Source: Neckera pumila (Eukaryota; Streptophyta; Bryopsida; Hypnales; Neckeraceae). Taken from it: a stretch of DNA of 64,000 nt. How positions within the stretch are numbered: the stretch's first letter is position 1; every line of letters begins with the position of its first letter. The notes under the pieces are model-generated. The model saw nothing but the letters and a program-made list of their open reading frames with translations, searched no databases and was not told where the DNA came from. Shown in pieces: positions 12,172-25,097 of this stretch. The position numbers were made by a program, and so were the translations under genes. Location: contig OZ018408.1 of assembly GCA_963969595.1 (NCBI GenBank), positions 26,412,108 to 26,476,107 on the forward strand, in the 5' to 3' direction.

Positions 12172-13092
12172 CCCCTACAAGACCAAGGCCTTTTTTCTGC
12201 CAAAAAACACTCAAAACTGCCATTTCCATAGCAAAGAGTAAAAGAAATTGAAAATTGTTTTTTTTTCACATCTAACCATAGGATCTTATACCTAACTAGT
12301 ATGACAATGTGTGGAAAAAACTTCAGATTTTTTGACCTCACAGATTGCAAGATATCTGCATTTAAAGTGAAAAAAACAAGTTTTCTAGCACAATGCGGGA
12401 CTAGATTTTATGACTTTGAACATTTTTAACTTTAACTTTTTGCACTACAGAGTTTTGAGCTTTTAATCTTTATAGTGGAGAATTGAGTTGAGAGTCTAGG
12501 GAAAAAAAAATCCAAAAAAACTTAATTTTCATTATTAAAATAATTGTTAAGTAGAAGTAGATACAAGATAGAAGGAAAATCTAAAGTATTAATATCTTTT
12601 ATATGAAATTAAAAAACACTAATTTCAATGGTGAGATTGTTCTAGCAAAAAAATTAGACCTTATGGACCTTTTTTTTCTGAAAAATTATAAAAATTGCAT
12701 TTAGAAATGAATTCTACAAGTTATTTTCAGGAAGATGCTCTAAGTGCCCGAAACACAAGATTGTCCATAACTTTTTCATAACAAATCCAAATGAAATGAA
12801 TCAAAGCTTCTCAAATAGACAAAATATAATCTATGAGAAAAGAAAATTAAGAAATTAAAAAAAAAAATTAAAATTTTTTTTTGCTACCCCACGTTCCTTG
12901 TTTGGCTATTTTGAGCTTATTTGGGCATAGAATTTTTTCCCAGGCACTGATTGAAAAAAAATTATATTCTCATGAAGCTTAGCAGTTTTTCTATCTTCAA
13001 AAAAAGTTTCAAAAAATCACAACAAAAATCCAACCCGTAGGTACCTGCCCAAATCCCATTTGTCCTCCAAAGGGACAATGGTCCTTTGGGGG
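12172..13092 (+). mobile_element. TTAA-flanked non-autonomous element, copy A (921 bp)
   Basis: Begins CCCCTACAAGACCAAGG and ends GGTCCTTTGGGGG, with TTAA directly outside both ends (12168-12171 and 13093-13096). It is homologous over its whole length to copies B, C, D and E. No open reading frame of note. A subterminal palindrome-like segment resembling TTGTCCTCCAAAGGGACAA lies near the right end. A TTAA target and CCC-type ends are characteristic of piggyBac-type transposons; which transposase moved it is an inference. Confidence 0.8.
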
Positions 13093-13096
13093 TTAA

Positions 13097-15682
13097 GAGG
13101 GAAAACGTTGACCTAGTTGCAACAAACTAAATGATTCATTGCTATAGTGGTGATCTAACTTCATACATATATAATGCAAAACCATTCAACAATTTGGATT
13201 CCTTCTATACACTATCTATCATCTAGTATTGCCACCCTTTATTGAAATTATAGCTTCCCGTCTATTGGGCACATCAAAATGAGTCTTTGCAATTCCTTAA
13301 GAGATATGTGATCTTATAATGCTTAAATTGTTTGTAATATTCCTCTCTTGTTCTTTGGCTTGCTCCAATGTTGCAACAAATCTTTCTTGATCTTCCAAGG
13401 TTCTTTACAACAAATTAGGAAGCCAAATTAACTCCTTCATACCATGAGCTTGCCTCCACTTCTTTGGAAATTTTTGTGTGATAGTCAAATAAACTTTGCA
13501 ATTCAGACAACACAATTTGCAGTTTGAAATCTATACAATTTTGAACATATAAGAACATCTTGAAGTTCATGAATTTTTTGGTAATCTTCTTCTTTTAGAA
13601 GAAAAATTTGTAAGATTATTGTATCCTAATTTACATGGGTATATTAACCATGTAGTTGCTATATTAAAGTTCATCACCTGTATAAAATATTTGGAAAGCA
13701 AACTATATAGTATTTGTAACTTTATTTTTGAATTTATGGAGTATGCCCCCTACATTTGTTTATGTATTGCATGTCTTCCCACTTATATAGTTTATTTGTT
13801 ATTTAATCAATTCATTAATTGATTATAATTTTATAAAATTGTTTAATTTTAATTATTTTTTAACCTTTACAAAAGTGATGATTGGAATTTAAGATTATTC
13901 TATCTTAAAAATTTACAATGGTGTAAGGCTATAATGAAGGAATATATAAATCTTCAATGTTCCAAATTTTTTTATGAGAGACTTTCCTTATGTACACCAA
14001 ATTCTGTACAAAATGAGTTGTATTTAAACCTCTTGTGAGAACAATATTGAGAAGGGTTTTTTGCTTTTGAAAAGAAGCAACTACTTTGATGGCCTAAAGA
14101 ACATTGGAGTAGTCCTTGCTTGAATGATGTTTGCAAGGAGTTGCATATCACCCCATTCAACACACTTTGTGAGAACCACTATTTAATTGCCCATCAATAA
14201 GAGGCTCTATTCCAAAAAAAATTGAGACGTTGTGGCACTACCAAGTCATTGGTCATTTAAAGTAAGGAACAAAAATTACGGGATCTATTATTATATTTGA
14301 CATGGTATAGAATGAGACTAATTTAGACCATCTATCAAGTAGGTTCCATTATTTCTAAATTGGTCTAGATTTTTGTATTACATGATTGGATAGGCATGAC
14401 ACCCCAACAAAATAATTGCTTTGTTTAGAATAAATAAGACTTTTCTAAGTCAACTCCTGATAATTGCAATGCCTCAAAAACATATCTCTTATGCTATATT
14501 TTTATAAAAGCAATTGAAGATGAGTGATGGAACTTCTACACCATAACGTCTATGGACAATGACAAGCTAAAAATTAATTCAAACAATTAATCTCATGAGA
14601 AGGAAGGATTGCTCAACATTTTTGACAAAAATGAAAGATAGACAAATAAAAATAATTTTTGAATGGAAATTGAAGACCTATATAGTTAAGGTATTGGAGT
14701 GATGTATTTGAGCATAGTCATATAGTCACTAATAGTCAAAATAAATAGCCACTCCATACACCACCCATAAAAAATATACTACCACAATTGATTATTTTGA
14801 AAAAATACTCTATAGGGATTGTGTGTCTAATTTTGGCTAGTGGTCAAAATATTCTAAGCTTGATCAAGCTCATTTTTGGAAGCTCTCAAACGAGATTTTT
14901 TAGAATTTTAATAATTATATAAATTTTTTGATCCTCATTTCAATAAACAATATAGGATTACAAATGGGTGGTTGCAACTTGCAAGGAAGATTCTCTGTTT
15001 GTGGAGCATTTTTGCCAAAAACTAAATTTTAGACCCCTAAGTACTAGGAGTCCTTGTAGTGGAACAATCTCAAACACTGATCAAAAAAATTGATGGCTAA
15101 AGATATCGTTGCAAGTACTAAAGCACTATTATGCGTGGAAAAAAAAGATTATTACTAAAAATAGATACAATCAGGTATAAATTAATAATAAATAAAAAAT
15201 CAGGAAAAAAATACAAAAAATTGGCGATTTGTGAGGACTTGATGGTCATCAAATTTCACCCAAAAAATGAATTTGAATCCATCTTCAATATTCAAAACTG
15301 CTCTTGTAAGGGAGCCCTAGATCATTAATTTTGGTTACTTCCCAATACTAAAACCCCCTAAAGTTCAAAGTGTGACAAATTTACAAAATAGAATTTTAAA
15401 TATGATGATTTTTCTAAAACTATAGAAAATAAGAAACATGATTATAATCAAATTTGCTATCTAAAATCAAAATTTCAAGCTCATCAGATTCATGCTTGAA
15501 AAGCTATAGTAGATGACAACTCTGTCACGCTAAATATGATGTAGAATAGTACACTTTTTTCCTGCAATCACCCTCATCTACATTCATATTTAGCACTTGG
15601 ATTTGCAGTTGTCTTTGTTTTTTTATATATAATTTAACTGTATTTGTACTTGCTCATATCAAATTTCTATTTGTACATATTC
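13097..15682. other. AT-rich intergenic DNA, no gene seen
   Basis: Only short random frames are present. The 13140-13560 part has slightly higher GC (words such as CTTGATCTTCCAAGG) and might be old transposon sequence, but no domain can be read. Nothing else is supported. Confidence 0.5.
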
Positions 15683-16526
15683 AGTGCCATCTCAAAAATA
15701 AGATAATCTCAATTTTGACTTGTAAGAATATCTTTCAAAACTAACCTATTAAATTTATTATTTTATGCAATCTTAATCAACATTCCAAATTTTAATTTTT
15801 TTTAAAAAAAAAATCTTATGAATTATTTTGGGTGTTTTTCATTGCGCTACAAAATGTTGATTGAAAAATATTGGTGATGAAATTTTTAAATTTTATTGTG
15901 CAAATATCTAAGAAACATCAATGTGCGCATTTCATTTTTAAGAAAAAAAAACATTACCTAGGGAAAATTTTATACTACAAAGAATTCATTGTCAAGGTGT
16001 TGCCTTCTCAAATTTTATGAAATAGATATTTCTATATTGTAATTACATTTTACTAATTCATCCTTGTATAATGACTACTTTTGCACCTTTGAGCATAATG
16101 GTGCTATTGGTTTGCTAAAATCCAATTTTTATCTAGAGAATTTATTTGATATACAAATTCTAAATTAGTGACACTTTGACAATGAATCCTCTGTAACTAG
16201 TGTTAAACTTTTCCTAGGCAATGATTTCTTTTTCCTAAAAGCAAAATGTGCACATTGATGTTTCTTAAATCTTTGCATAATTTTCTAAGAAATTCATTAC
16301 CAATATTTTTCAATCAATTATTTTGTATTGCAATGAGAAATATATATAATAGTTTTTCAAAAATGAAATTTCTCTTTTTTGAAATTGAAATTTGTAACGT
16401 TGATTAAGATTGCATAAAATAATAAATTTAATAGGTTAATTTTGAAAGTTAGGTCTACAAAAGTTGAATTTTGAAAGATATTCTTGCAAGTCAAATTTGA
16501 GGTCATCCTACTTTCTAGATGGCACT
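15683..16526. repeat. Foldback element with roughly 320-360 bp inverted arms
   Basis: The outer ends are AGTGCCATCT (15683-15692) and AGATGGCACT (16517-16526). The left arm runs to about 16005 and the right arm from about 16165; the arms share, in opposite orientation, the motifs GCAATCTTAATCAAC, ATTGAAAAATATTGGT, AAACATCAATGTGC and TTCATTGTCAA. The spacer is about 160 bp. No coding capacity is seen. A diverged single arm occurs at 10790-11190. Confidence 0.7.
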
Positions 16527-18480
16527 ATATACTTTCTTTTGAAGAAAGGGTTATTTTTAGCAGAGGTGGGTGTGTTTTTATTGAACAAGGTTGGTTTTTG
16601 TTGTCAATACAAACACATTGTGACAAAACTATATTATGCCAATATGTAACAAGCATAAATAACCTACAACAATGAATCAAAATTGACTATATGAGTATTT
16701 AAGAGTAGCCAAATACATGAATTTTTCAAACAAAGCTAGTATGCACGTATAGAGCATAGAGAAAAAATACCTAAGCTAGAATCAAAATTTATGCTAGGAA
16801 TTATTTTTTATTGCTAAAAAGTGGCAATTTTGATTGAAAATTTTGAAACAATTTTAGATGATTCTAACTTTAGAATAAATCAAATCTGTAACCATATATA
16901 TCAAATATCCTAAGATTGTGTGAAATAAGGTATACCTAAATTTTTTATTATAAGAACTTGAACCTAGCCGTGTAGTGCAAACTATTTGGTCATTTTTTTA
17001 ATGTAAATATTGGATGAAATGAAATGGCAAAGAATATTACATCAAAACAATAAATTTGTATTGGATGTGAGGATGTCTATTACAAAAATAGACAAAACTA
17101 AATTTTATCCACCCAATACGTTTTGGTTATGATAAACTGGTATAATTTTGTTTTAATAAATGAAGTCCATCCACTAAATTGCATGCAATAAGCATTCAAA
17201 CATAAAGTAGAAAAACCCACAAAAACATGACTCAAGTAGTGGCTTTGTTAGTCTCATTATAATTGAAAATCATAAATCATGAAGCATAAAATGGATAATC
17301 TTTGTAATCACCATTCATTAGAGGCTAAAGTTAGTGTATTAATAACTAGAAAGTAATTTGCCGCCTCAGGATGATGCTTTCAAGAATATAAGGTTGAATC
17401 ACCTATAGCCAATCAAATAAGCAATTCTAGACATGATCTGGAGTAGTGCAAAGCAAAACAAATATTTTTGAAGGTGCATTGGTAGAAATAATGGGGATAG
17501 CAAAAAAATTGATAAATTTATTACTTGGTTTGAAAATACTATGAATTTTAAAAGCCAAAAGTTGGTCTGGACCCATGTCCAATGTCTAGACTATTCTAGA
17601 AACGCTCATTTAAGAGACTACTTCTTCATTTTGGCACTCAAACCAAGCAAATGTATCATAAAATGGAAGAATTGATGGTTGGAGATAAGTCACAATTTCT
17701 TATGGATTTAAGACACTCCATTGAATGCAGATGGGGTAGTGCTTAACAATAGGTGGCTCTACTTTATTGAAGCTCATTAAAATGTATTACTTCATTTTGG
17801 AATGTCAAGATGTTGTTGCAAATTATTATTGATATGGTAGAGCTTACTAATTAAATATATGTTTTTTGATTTAAAATTGAATTTGAATGGAATAAAATGG
17901 GATTCAAGAAGTTCAAATAATTTTTTTTATGGATTTTGGCATTTGTTTTAAAGTTTCAATGGATATGGTGGATTAAAAAGAGTTTAGATGAAATGGATGA
18001 ACTTGGACAAATTTTGATGCAATTGAATGATCTAGATGGACTTTCATGTGAAGTTGGACATGCTTGGGTTTGGATCACTTCAAACCTCCTCAAACCATGA
18101 AGGCTATAAAGGCTAATTTTTTAGTCAATTAGACTTACATCACTTCATTTGGACTTATCGTAGTTGCTTTAGATAGCTTGGATTCATTTGAACTCAATTA
18201 GAGTCAATGGATCTCACATTGGATTCCATCCACTTACCTTGAGGGAAAGAAAAACGATTCTTTTCTCAATTATAATTCTATTGCGGAAAAAGAACATTGT
18301 AATCATCTCATTAGGGGAGATTTGGGGCCATTGGAAGACTGCGAGTTATCCTGCATCACCAGACTGCAAGAATGTAGGATAACTGCTGGACGATGTGGTT
18401 GAGACAATGCCACATCATTTTCAGAAAAAAAAATTTGCTTAGAATGATATTTTGCCAATTTTTTTTTTTTTTTTTAATTA
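16527..18480. other. AT-rich intergenic DNA with a dispersed repeat segment
   Basis: No gene is supported. About 17380-17800 is similar in order and sequence to 25560-26000 (see that entry). A poly-T run of about 20 bases lies at 18459-18478. Confidence 0.5.
17380..17800. repeat. Dispersed repeat, copy 1
   Basis: Shared in the same orientation with 25560-26000. Landmarks in order are CAAATAAG..AATTC, ACATGATCT, AAAACAAATATTTTT, TGGACCCATGTCCAA and GGTGGCTCTAC. By eye the copies are about three-quarters identical. No protein domain is recognised; probably an old transposon. Confidence 0.5.
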
Positions 18481-21178
18481 TTATTTTTTGAAAAGAAATA
18501 AAATCTGATAGCCCGTACTGCTATTCATAGGGTCAGGCTAGATTGGGGAACGGGCCTTGAAATGGCCCTCTAGAGGCCCAAAATCCCTTCTAATGCTATG
18601 AGAATTTTATCAACTTTACAAATCTAAAACATCTAAATGCATTGTCTAGTTGAGAGTTTTTGTTTTGAAATTATGTAAGGTAAATTGACATGTCAATTAG
18701 TTATATCAAACCAACTCAAGGTTGTTGTTTGTATACTTATTGAAATTTAGAATGAAATTCTTATTTTCTGGAACAATTCATCATTTCTAACTTCCTACAA
18801 TCCTACAAAGCCTTCAATTTTCAAGTGGATTTTCATTTAGTCATTATGGCCAAAAATTCTCCTATTATTTAGAATGAAATAAGGTATCTTAATTTTATTC
18901 TTCATTCACCTTAGCTCACTTTCTAAATTTGTCTGAATTTGTTCAACATTTAAATATTCTTTTAAGTTTCTAATACAAACCATCTACATTCTCATCCACC
19001 CATCCAAATATATGAAAAGCCACGTAAAGAATTAATCAATGTCAACTTAGCTGCCAAAGGCTATAACAATGAAAAAATTTCATCGTCTTTGCTTTGTCTA
19101 AATTGCCTTTGGGATAGTCAACATCTTCCACAAGGAAATAAATATGAACATCATTTTCAAAAAATAATTATTTTCTATTTTGATTTTTTAAATAATACTA
19201 ATGCATCTCTTCAGTCCCAAATCAATAATTACTTATTGACACCAATATGTACTCTAATATCAAACAAAAATACTATATTTTCATAAAATAAAATTTAACT
19301 TTCTGAAATACTACATTTTATAAATGGTACTTGTTGGCACTTATACTTATCTTTGGAAGTACCTAGAAGATTCAAAAAATGTAAATGGATTCTTCTTTTT
19401 ACAAACTATTTCTTCTTTTAGGCCTCTAAAGCTATACTCTAATGTAACCTAAAGACAAATAAAAAATTCCTTAATATACATTAAATAATAAAAATACTAT
19501 TAAAATCTAAATTGATTTAATTAAAATAAATTGCTCATCCCTAACATTGCAAAGAAGGAAATTCAAAGTGCCTATATTGATATGTTATTTTGGGAGGCTT
19601 CAAATTAGGAGGAAAAATTAATGTATTTACTTTAAAAAAAATAATGCAACCATCCTTAAGGTTTACTTTTGATTCAAAAAAGTTTCACAAGGAGACATGG
19701 ACTAGTAATACAAAAATTTCAAATACCAATTTATCTTGCCTTTGAATAATAGTAGTGCAAGAGTAGATGCCTCTAAGAATATCCACAAATGCCAAAAAAT
19801 ACCTTGCAAGACCAATAATAATAAAAAAAATTCAAATAAATAATAATTGAATTTAATTCAAAGATCAATTGTTTCTAGATTACAAGCTTCAATAAGAAGT
19901 TGTTGATGTTGACAAAGTTCCTATAAGGTTTAGAATCCTTCAACATTTTTTGATTTTTTTCCAAAAAATAAAAACAAAAATATCAAAATTTTAAAAACTT
20001 TAATTTTTTTGCGGGAATCTAGACTTGTAGGAAGCCTATCAATACCAACATGGGTATCAATACCAACATGAAATAAGATAGAAGCTTATCAATACCATGC
20101 ATATAAGATAGAAGCCTATCAATACCAACATGAAATATCCAAAATTTTACAACATTTTTTTTAAATAAAAAATATTACAAAAAATCACACATATTTGTAA
20201 AAGTTGCATTTGTAACTTAGGCCGTGCAAGAATACCATCAAGAGTGACATCATCCTTACAAATCTTTGGTAAAATGACAACTTTTTTAATTGATAGGTGG
20301 CCTTACACTTTGTAAAAGTTTTCTTATTAAACAATACTAACACTTACTAAGTGAAAATTCTCAATACAAGTAAATCTGACAATGTTACATATTCTCCCTG
20401 CATTTACACCCCAAGAGTAGTTTAGGATGTTTTATAGGCTACTATCTTATATAAAATTTGATGTACTAGAAGGAAAATTATACATCAATAGTAAAACAAC
20501 TAATTCCATGAGAATTTACTTCGTTGCTTAGAGGGACACAATTTATGTGGGATTGGCCAAAAAAATTTATATTTGTAGCTTCATTGATAAGTGTGGTGAT
20601 GATCATTGTGCCATCATTGAAATTGTATTCAATAATAGTTAGTATTAAAATAGAGTGTTCTACATTGATAAGCTTTATACCTCTATTATAGGTAAAAGAT
20701 CCTTTTTCCTACTTTTAATCTGGCTATCCTTTCTAGAAATTTAGACTAGTTGATTTTTCTTTTTCTTTTATAGTTGTCCATTGTCCATTAAACAAATCCC
20801 AACAATTATACTTCAAGGCCCTTTTGTAAGGATTTGTAGTAATTTAAGAAAAAAAACTAAAAATTCTCAAAAACTAATTTTTTGAAAGATTTTTATGAAA
20901 ACTACAACACTGAGGGCCCGAGGGCCTATGACTAGGAATAGCGTTGGCTCCATTGATAAACATAGGAAAAGAGAGAGAGAGGTTAATTTTCGTTTTAATT
21001 TTTTTTTAGAATTGTAGTTGTATTCAAGGGTGGTCAAAGACATCTTTAGAGCTAATGCTCCTTGGGTGCATTTGTAACTTAATTAAAAATTATTTAATAA
21101 AAAATGTTTTTTCCAAAAAGTTGTTGTCTAGTTTCCATGTAGACATCATCAATTCTGACAAGGTCCATTAGAAAAAAA
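18481..21178. other. AT-rich intergenic DNA, no gene seen
   Basis: Only short frames. It includes a short tandem repeat at 20031-20132, listed separately. The segment around 18520-18600 carries the palindromic word GGCCCTCTAGAGGCC, echoed near 21600-21655. Confidence 0.5.
20031..20132. repeat. Short imperfect tandem repeat
   Basis: The unit TATCAATACCAACATG occurs four times (one shortened), mostly preceded by GAAGC. The spacing is irregular at about 18-30 bp. Confidence 0.75.
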
Positions 21179-21200
21179 AGCAGCCCTCCGGAGGGCTGCT
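21179..21200. repeat. Perfect 22-bp GC-rich palindrome
   Basis: The half-site AGCAGCCCTCC is followed immediately by its exact reverse complement. It stands out in an AT-rich stretch and lies 60 bp from a CACTA-type MITE. Confidence 0.8.
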
Positions 21201-21259
21201 CCATATTGACATGGACAAACTATTTTAAGCTTGGCATGCCATCTCAAAATGGTTGCTGG

Positions 21260-21431
21260 CACTACAAGAAAATAGTGTCCGAATTGACACGTCCTAATTG
21301 ACTAAAATGTCTAAATTAACAGAATTCTGTCACAAAAAATGTCCAAATTGACAGAAAATTGACAAAATAATGTCCAAATTCATAAAAAATTGACCAAAAA
21401 ATGTCCAAAATGACATTTCTCCCTTGTAGTG
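21260..21431. mobile_element. CACTA-type MITE (172 bp, TSD TGG)
   Basis: Starts CACTACAAGAAAA, the classic plant CACTA terminus, and ends CTCCCTTGTAGTG. TGG flanks both ends (21257-21259 and 21432-21434), a 3-bp duplication. Inside, TGTCCAAATTGACA-like units recur several times in direct and inverted form, probably subterminal transposase-binding repeats. No coding capacity. Confidence 0.85.
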
Positions 21432-21434
21432 TGG

Positions 21435-22255
21435 TGAGCAATTAGCTGTTGTATTTTTAATTTTTAATTTTAAAAAAAAAAATTATTTAAAAAAAAAAAA
21501 ATTATTATTATTAATTTTTTATTCGCAAATTTCGGTTCTTGCGCACTGTCACAGCAGAGACTGTTGTGCGGAAGTAGGACAAAACCCCATTTTTCAGCCC
21601 TCCAAAATACAATTTTAGGGTCCTCCAGAGGGTTGTGGAGTAGTTCTCTAGAGGCCTAAAATTTTCTCTAATGCTTTATAGAGTCCAAGTTCTTGTTGCA
21701 ATTCTTCTCTTTGTAACAATATCTAATGAAAGTAAACCTACTATGGCCACCGTAACTTGAACAAAAACCACCCAATGGTTGTGTGGTAGAGATTAATACA
21801 CTACGTTCAACACTTGGTATTGAACCTACACAAAATAGTGAAATTAGGTTGCCCCACAATAATTTCTTGACAATCCACACTATAGAAATATTCATTGCTT
21901 TTGTACAATGAAGCAATCAATTCAGAGCCATGTGTATATTTTAGATTTGTGCACCAGTTCAAGACTTGATTCAAAGAGCGGCATGCACCTCCATGTGAAA
22001 CAAACATTGATCCATAAGGCAGTTTATTTCAAGTAAGACAACCTAAAATTAGGTTGTTCAAGACAAGCAACCGAATTTTACTATTTTGTGTAGATGAGAT
22101 GTTGTCAAGCTGCATGCATGATTGCCATAAACCTATATCAATGACTCCAAATCTATAAAGGAAATTAGGACTCAAAAATAGTCCTAATCCAACCACTAAT
22201 GGCTAATAACAATGGTCAAGTGTCAGAGGTCTCTTGCACAAATGATAACTTATAA
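21435..22255. other. Intergenic DNA, no gene seen
   Basis: Contains a long A/T run near 21460-21520 and a GC-richer part (21540-21660) with the palindromic word CTCTAGAGGCC. No open frame with a recognisable domain. Confidence 0.5.
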
Positions 22256-22259
22256 TTAA

Positions 22260-24085
22260 CCCCTAAGGTCCCATTGTGCCCTCAAGGGACAAAATTAATT
22301 TTGGACAAGCTCCTATGGTCTCAATATTTGTCATGATTTTTTGAATTTTTTTGTGAAGATATGAAAATATGCTAGCTTTCCAAAAATATAATTTGTATTT
22401 CAATCAATGTTTGGGAGAAAAAGTTATGACAAAAAAAGCCTTCTTTTTAGTTTGTTGGGCAAAAAAAAAACTTCCAAAAATTTTCAATAGAATTTTTCAA
22501 TTTGTGTTTCATAAATTATTATTTTTCTATATTTGAAATTTTGATTCATTCAATTTGGACAATCTTGTTTTTTGGCAATCTGAGCTGATCTTTTTGAAAA
22601 GATAACTTAGAGAATTCATTTTTGAATGCAATTTTTACAATTTTTCAAAAGGTTCTTTGTCAAGGCTATATTATGTGGTTTGCTTGCTTGAATAATCTCA
22701 CTGTTGGAACTATTGTGTTTCAATTCCATCTTAGAGCTATTAGCAATATAGTTTTTCCTTCAATCTTGAACCTATTTCTACTTAATAATATTTTAACCCC
22801 TAAAGGACCAAGGTGATTTTCCTATCAAAAACCACTCAAAATTGTCATTTCTATTGCAAAGAGAAAAGAGCTTTAAAAATTGTTTTTTCTTGCATATCTA
22901 GCTGTAAAATCTTATACTTGACTAGTATGTGAATATATGGGAGAAACTTCAGAAACTTTGACCTTGTAGATTGCGAGATATATGCATTTAAAGTGAAGAA
23001 AACAATATTTTTTGCACCTTGCTCGACTAGATTTTTGGCTTTGAGTCTTTTTAGTTCAAATTTTTTGCACTATGGACTTTGATTTTCTACTTTGTTATGT
23101 TAAGTAGTTGAGTCAAGAATCTCCCAAAAAAATTTAGGATAAAAAGCACTTAATTTTCACTCATTAAAAAATTGTTAAAAAGAGGTGGATTCAAGGTTGA
23201 AGAAAAAACTAAATTGTTAATAGCTTTTAGATAGAATTGAATCACAATAATCCCAATTGTGGGATTGTTCTAGCAAAAAAACCTAACCTTATCTAACAAT
23301 TTCTTTTGGAAAATTCTAAAAACTGCATTGAAAAATGAATTCTAGAAGTTATTTTTCAAAAAGATGCTTAGATTGTCCAAAAAGTAAGATTGTCCATCAT
23401 TTTCTCATTATTAGTCAAAATTGAATGAAATAAAGCTTTACATGTAGACAAAAATATAATCAATAAGAAAAAAAATTGAAAAAAAATTATTTTGACTTTT
23501 TGTGATTTGTTTTGGGCTGCCCGCAGAATTCTAATTTTGCTTCTTGTGCCATATCTTTTGCTCTTGAGCATCAATTAAAATAAAAATTATATATTCACAA
23601 AGCTCTCGCAAAAATACACAACCTCAAAAAATTACAAAAAATATTACAAAAAATTGAGACAGTAGAAACCTGCCCGGACTCGATTTGCCCCCGAGGAGAC
23701 AAATGGTTCTTTAGGGGTTAATGAGTGAAAACTATGTAATCCTATTTAATATTTTTCCTAGACTCTCAACTTAATTCTTCATCATATAAAATTAGAAATT
23801 CAAAATCCATAGAGCAAAAACTTTGAGTTAAGAAGGTTGAAAGCCAAAAAAATGTAGTTGAACAAGGTGCGGAAAAATGTTTCACCTATCACTTTAAATG
23901 CAAAGATCTTGCAATCTACAAGATCAAAGTTTTTGAAATTTCTTCCACACATTTTTACACTAGTCTAGTACAAGATCCTATTGTTAGATATGCAAAAAAA
24001 AGAGTTTTAAACTTCTTTTTACTCTTTGCTGTAGAAATGGCAATTTTGTTGTTCTTATGGAAAAAACGCCTTGGGACTTTAGGGG
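22260..24085 (-). mobile_element. TTAA element, copy D, split by a nested copy
   Basis: Opposite orientation to copy A. It begins CCCCTAAGGTCCCATTGT at 22260 and ends CTTTAGGGG at 24085, with TTAA outside (22256-22259 and 24086-24089). Copy B (22797-23717) lies inside it at an internal TTAA. Removing copy B and one TTAA leaves about 901 bp that aligns with copies A and E throughout. Confidence 0.82.
22797..23717 (+). mobile_element. TTAA element, copy B (921 bp), nested in copy D
   Basis: Starts CCCCTAAAGGACCAAGG and ends GGTTCTTTAGGGG, with TTAA at 22793-22796 and 23718-23721. It has the same length as copy A. The interrupted host sequence resumes exactly after the second TTAA; the uninterrupted equivalent is seen in copy E near 57930. 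Confidence 0.85.
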
Positions 24086-24192
24086 TTAATGTGATTTTTG
24101 AATGCACAATATCCAAATCTACAATATTATTGCAGATTGTCAAATAATGGTCAAGTGTCTTTGGGTGTACTATACAATAACACCCTAACTAA

Positions 24193-25097
24193 CCCCTAAA
24201 GGGCCAAGGCTTTTCTTTCACCAAAAAACTCTCAAAATTGCCATTTCTATTGAAAAGAGTAAAATGTTTTGAAAATTATTTTTTTTGCTCATCTAGCAAT
24301 AGGATCTTACAACTAACTAGCATAAAAATGTGTGGAAAAAATTTGAAATTCTTTGGTTTGCATATTGCTAGATATCTGCATTTAAAGTGAAAAAAACAAG
24401 CTTTTTGGTACATTGTGGGACTAGATTATTTGATTTTGAACTTTCTTAACTTATTTAATTTTGCACTACAAAGTTTTAAGGTTTAAATATTTATGGTGGA
24501 AACTGAATTGAAAATCTAGGGAAAAAATTTTCTTAAGAAAAATTAATTTTCATTCTTAAAAAATTGTTGAATAGAAATAGGTAGAAGATAGAAAAAAAAA
24601 TCTAAATTGTATATATCTCTAAAAAGATGTTAAAATGCACTAATTTCCATAGTGAAATTGCTCTAGAAATCAAACTAAAGCAAATGAAACTTCTTTTGTT
24701 GAAAAATTGTAAAAATTGCATTCAGAAATGAATGCTACAAGATATTTTTTTAAGAAGATGCTTAGATTGCCTAGAAACAAGGTTGTTTATAACCTATCTC
24801 ACTGCATGTCCAAATGAATTGAATCAAAGCTTTTTATGTAGACAAAAAAATAATCTTTGAGAAAAAAAAATTTTAATTTTTGAAAAAATTTCTTGTTGCC
24901 CTATCTCCTTTTGTTTTGAGCTTATTTGGGCATAACTTTTGTTCTTGGGAACCAATTGAAAAAAAAATTATATTCCCATAGAGATATTTAGTTATTCTAT
25001 CATAAAAAAGAATTTAAAAATCAAGATAAAAATTGAAACTGTAAGTACTTGCCCAAAATCCAATTTGTCCTCCAAGGAGACAATGGTCGTCTAGGGG
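24193..25097 (+). mobile_element. TTAA element, copy C (905 bp, mutated flanks)
   Basis: Starts CCCCTAAAGGGCCAAGG and ends GGTCGTCTAGGGG. The flanks are CTAA and CCAA rather than TTAA, most simply explained by mutation of an older insertion. The body aligns with copies A and B throughout. Confidence 0.75.

Noticed and set aside
18300..18420. Small hairpin (GTTATCCTGCAT / ATGTAGGATAAC) as a miRNA gene
   Set aside because: The stem is only about 12 bp with a short loop, too small for a plant miRNA precursor.
20031..20132. Possible CRISPR-like array
   Set aside because: The unit is short and irregularly spaced and the sequence is a plant nuclear one; it is a simple tandem repeat.
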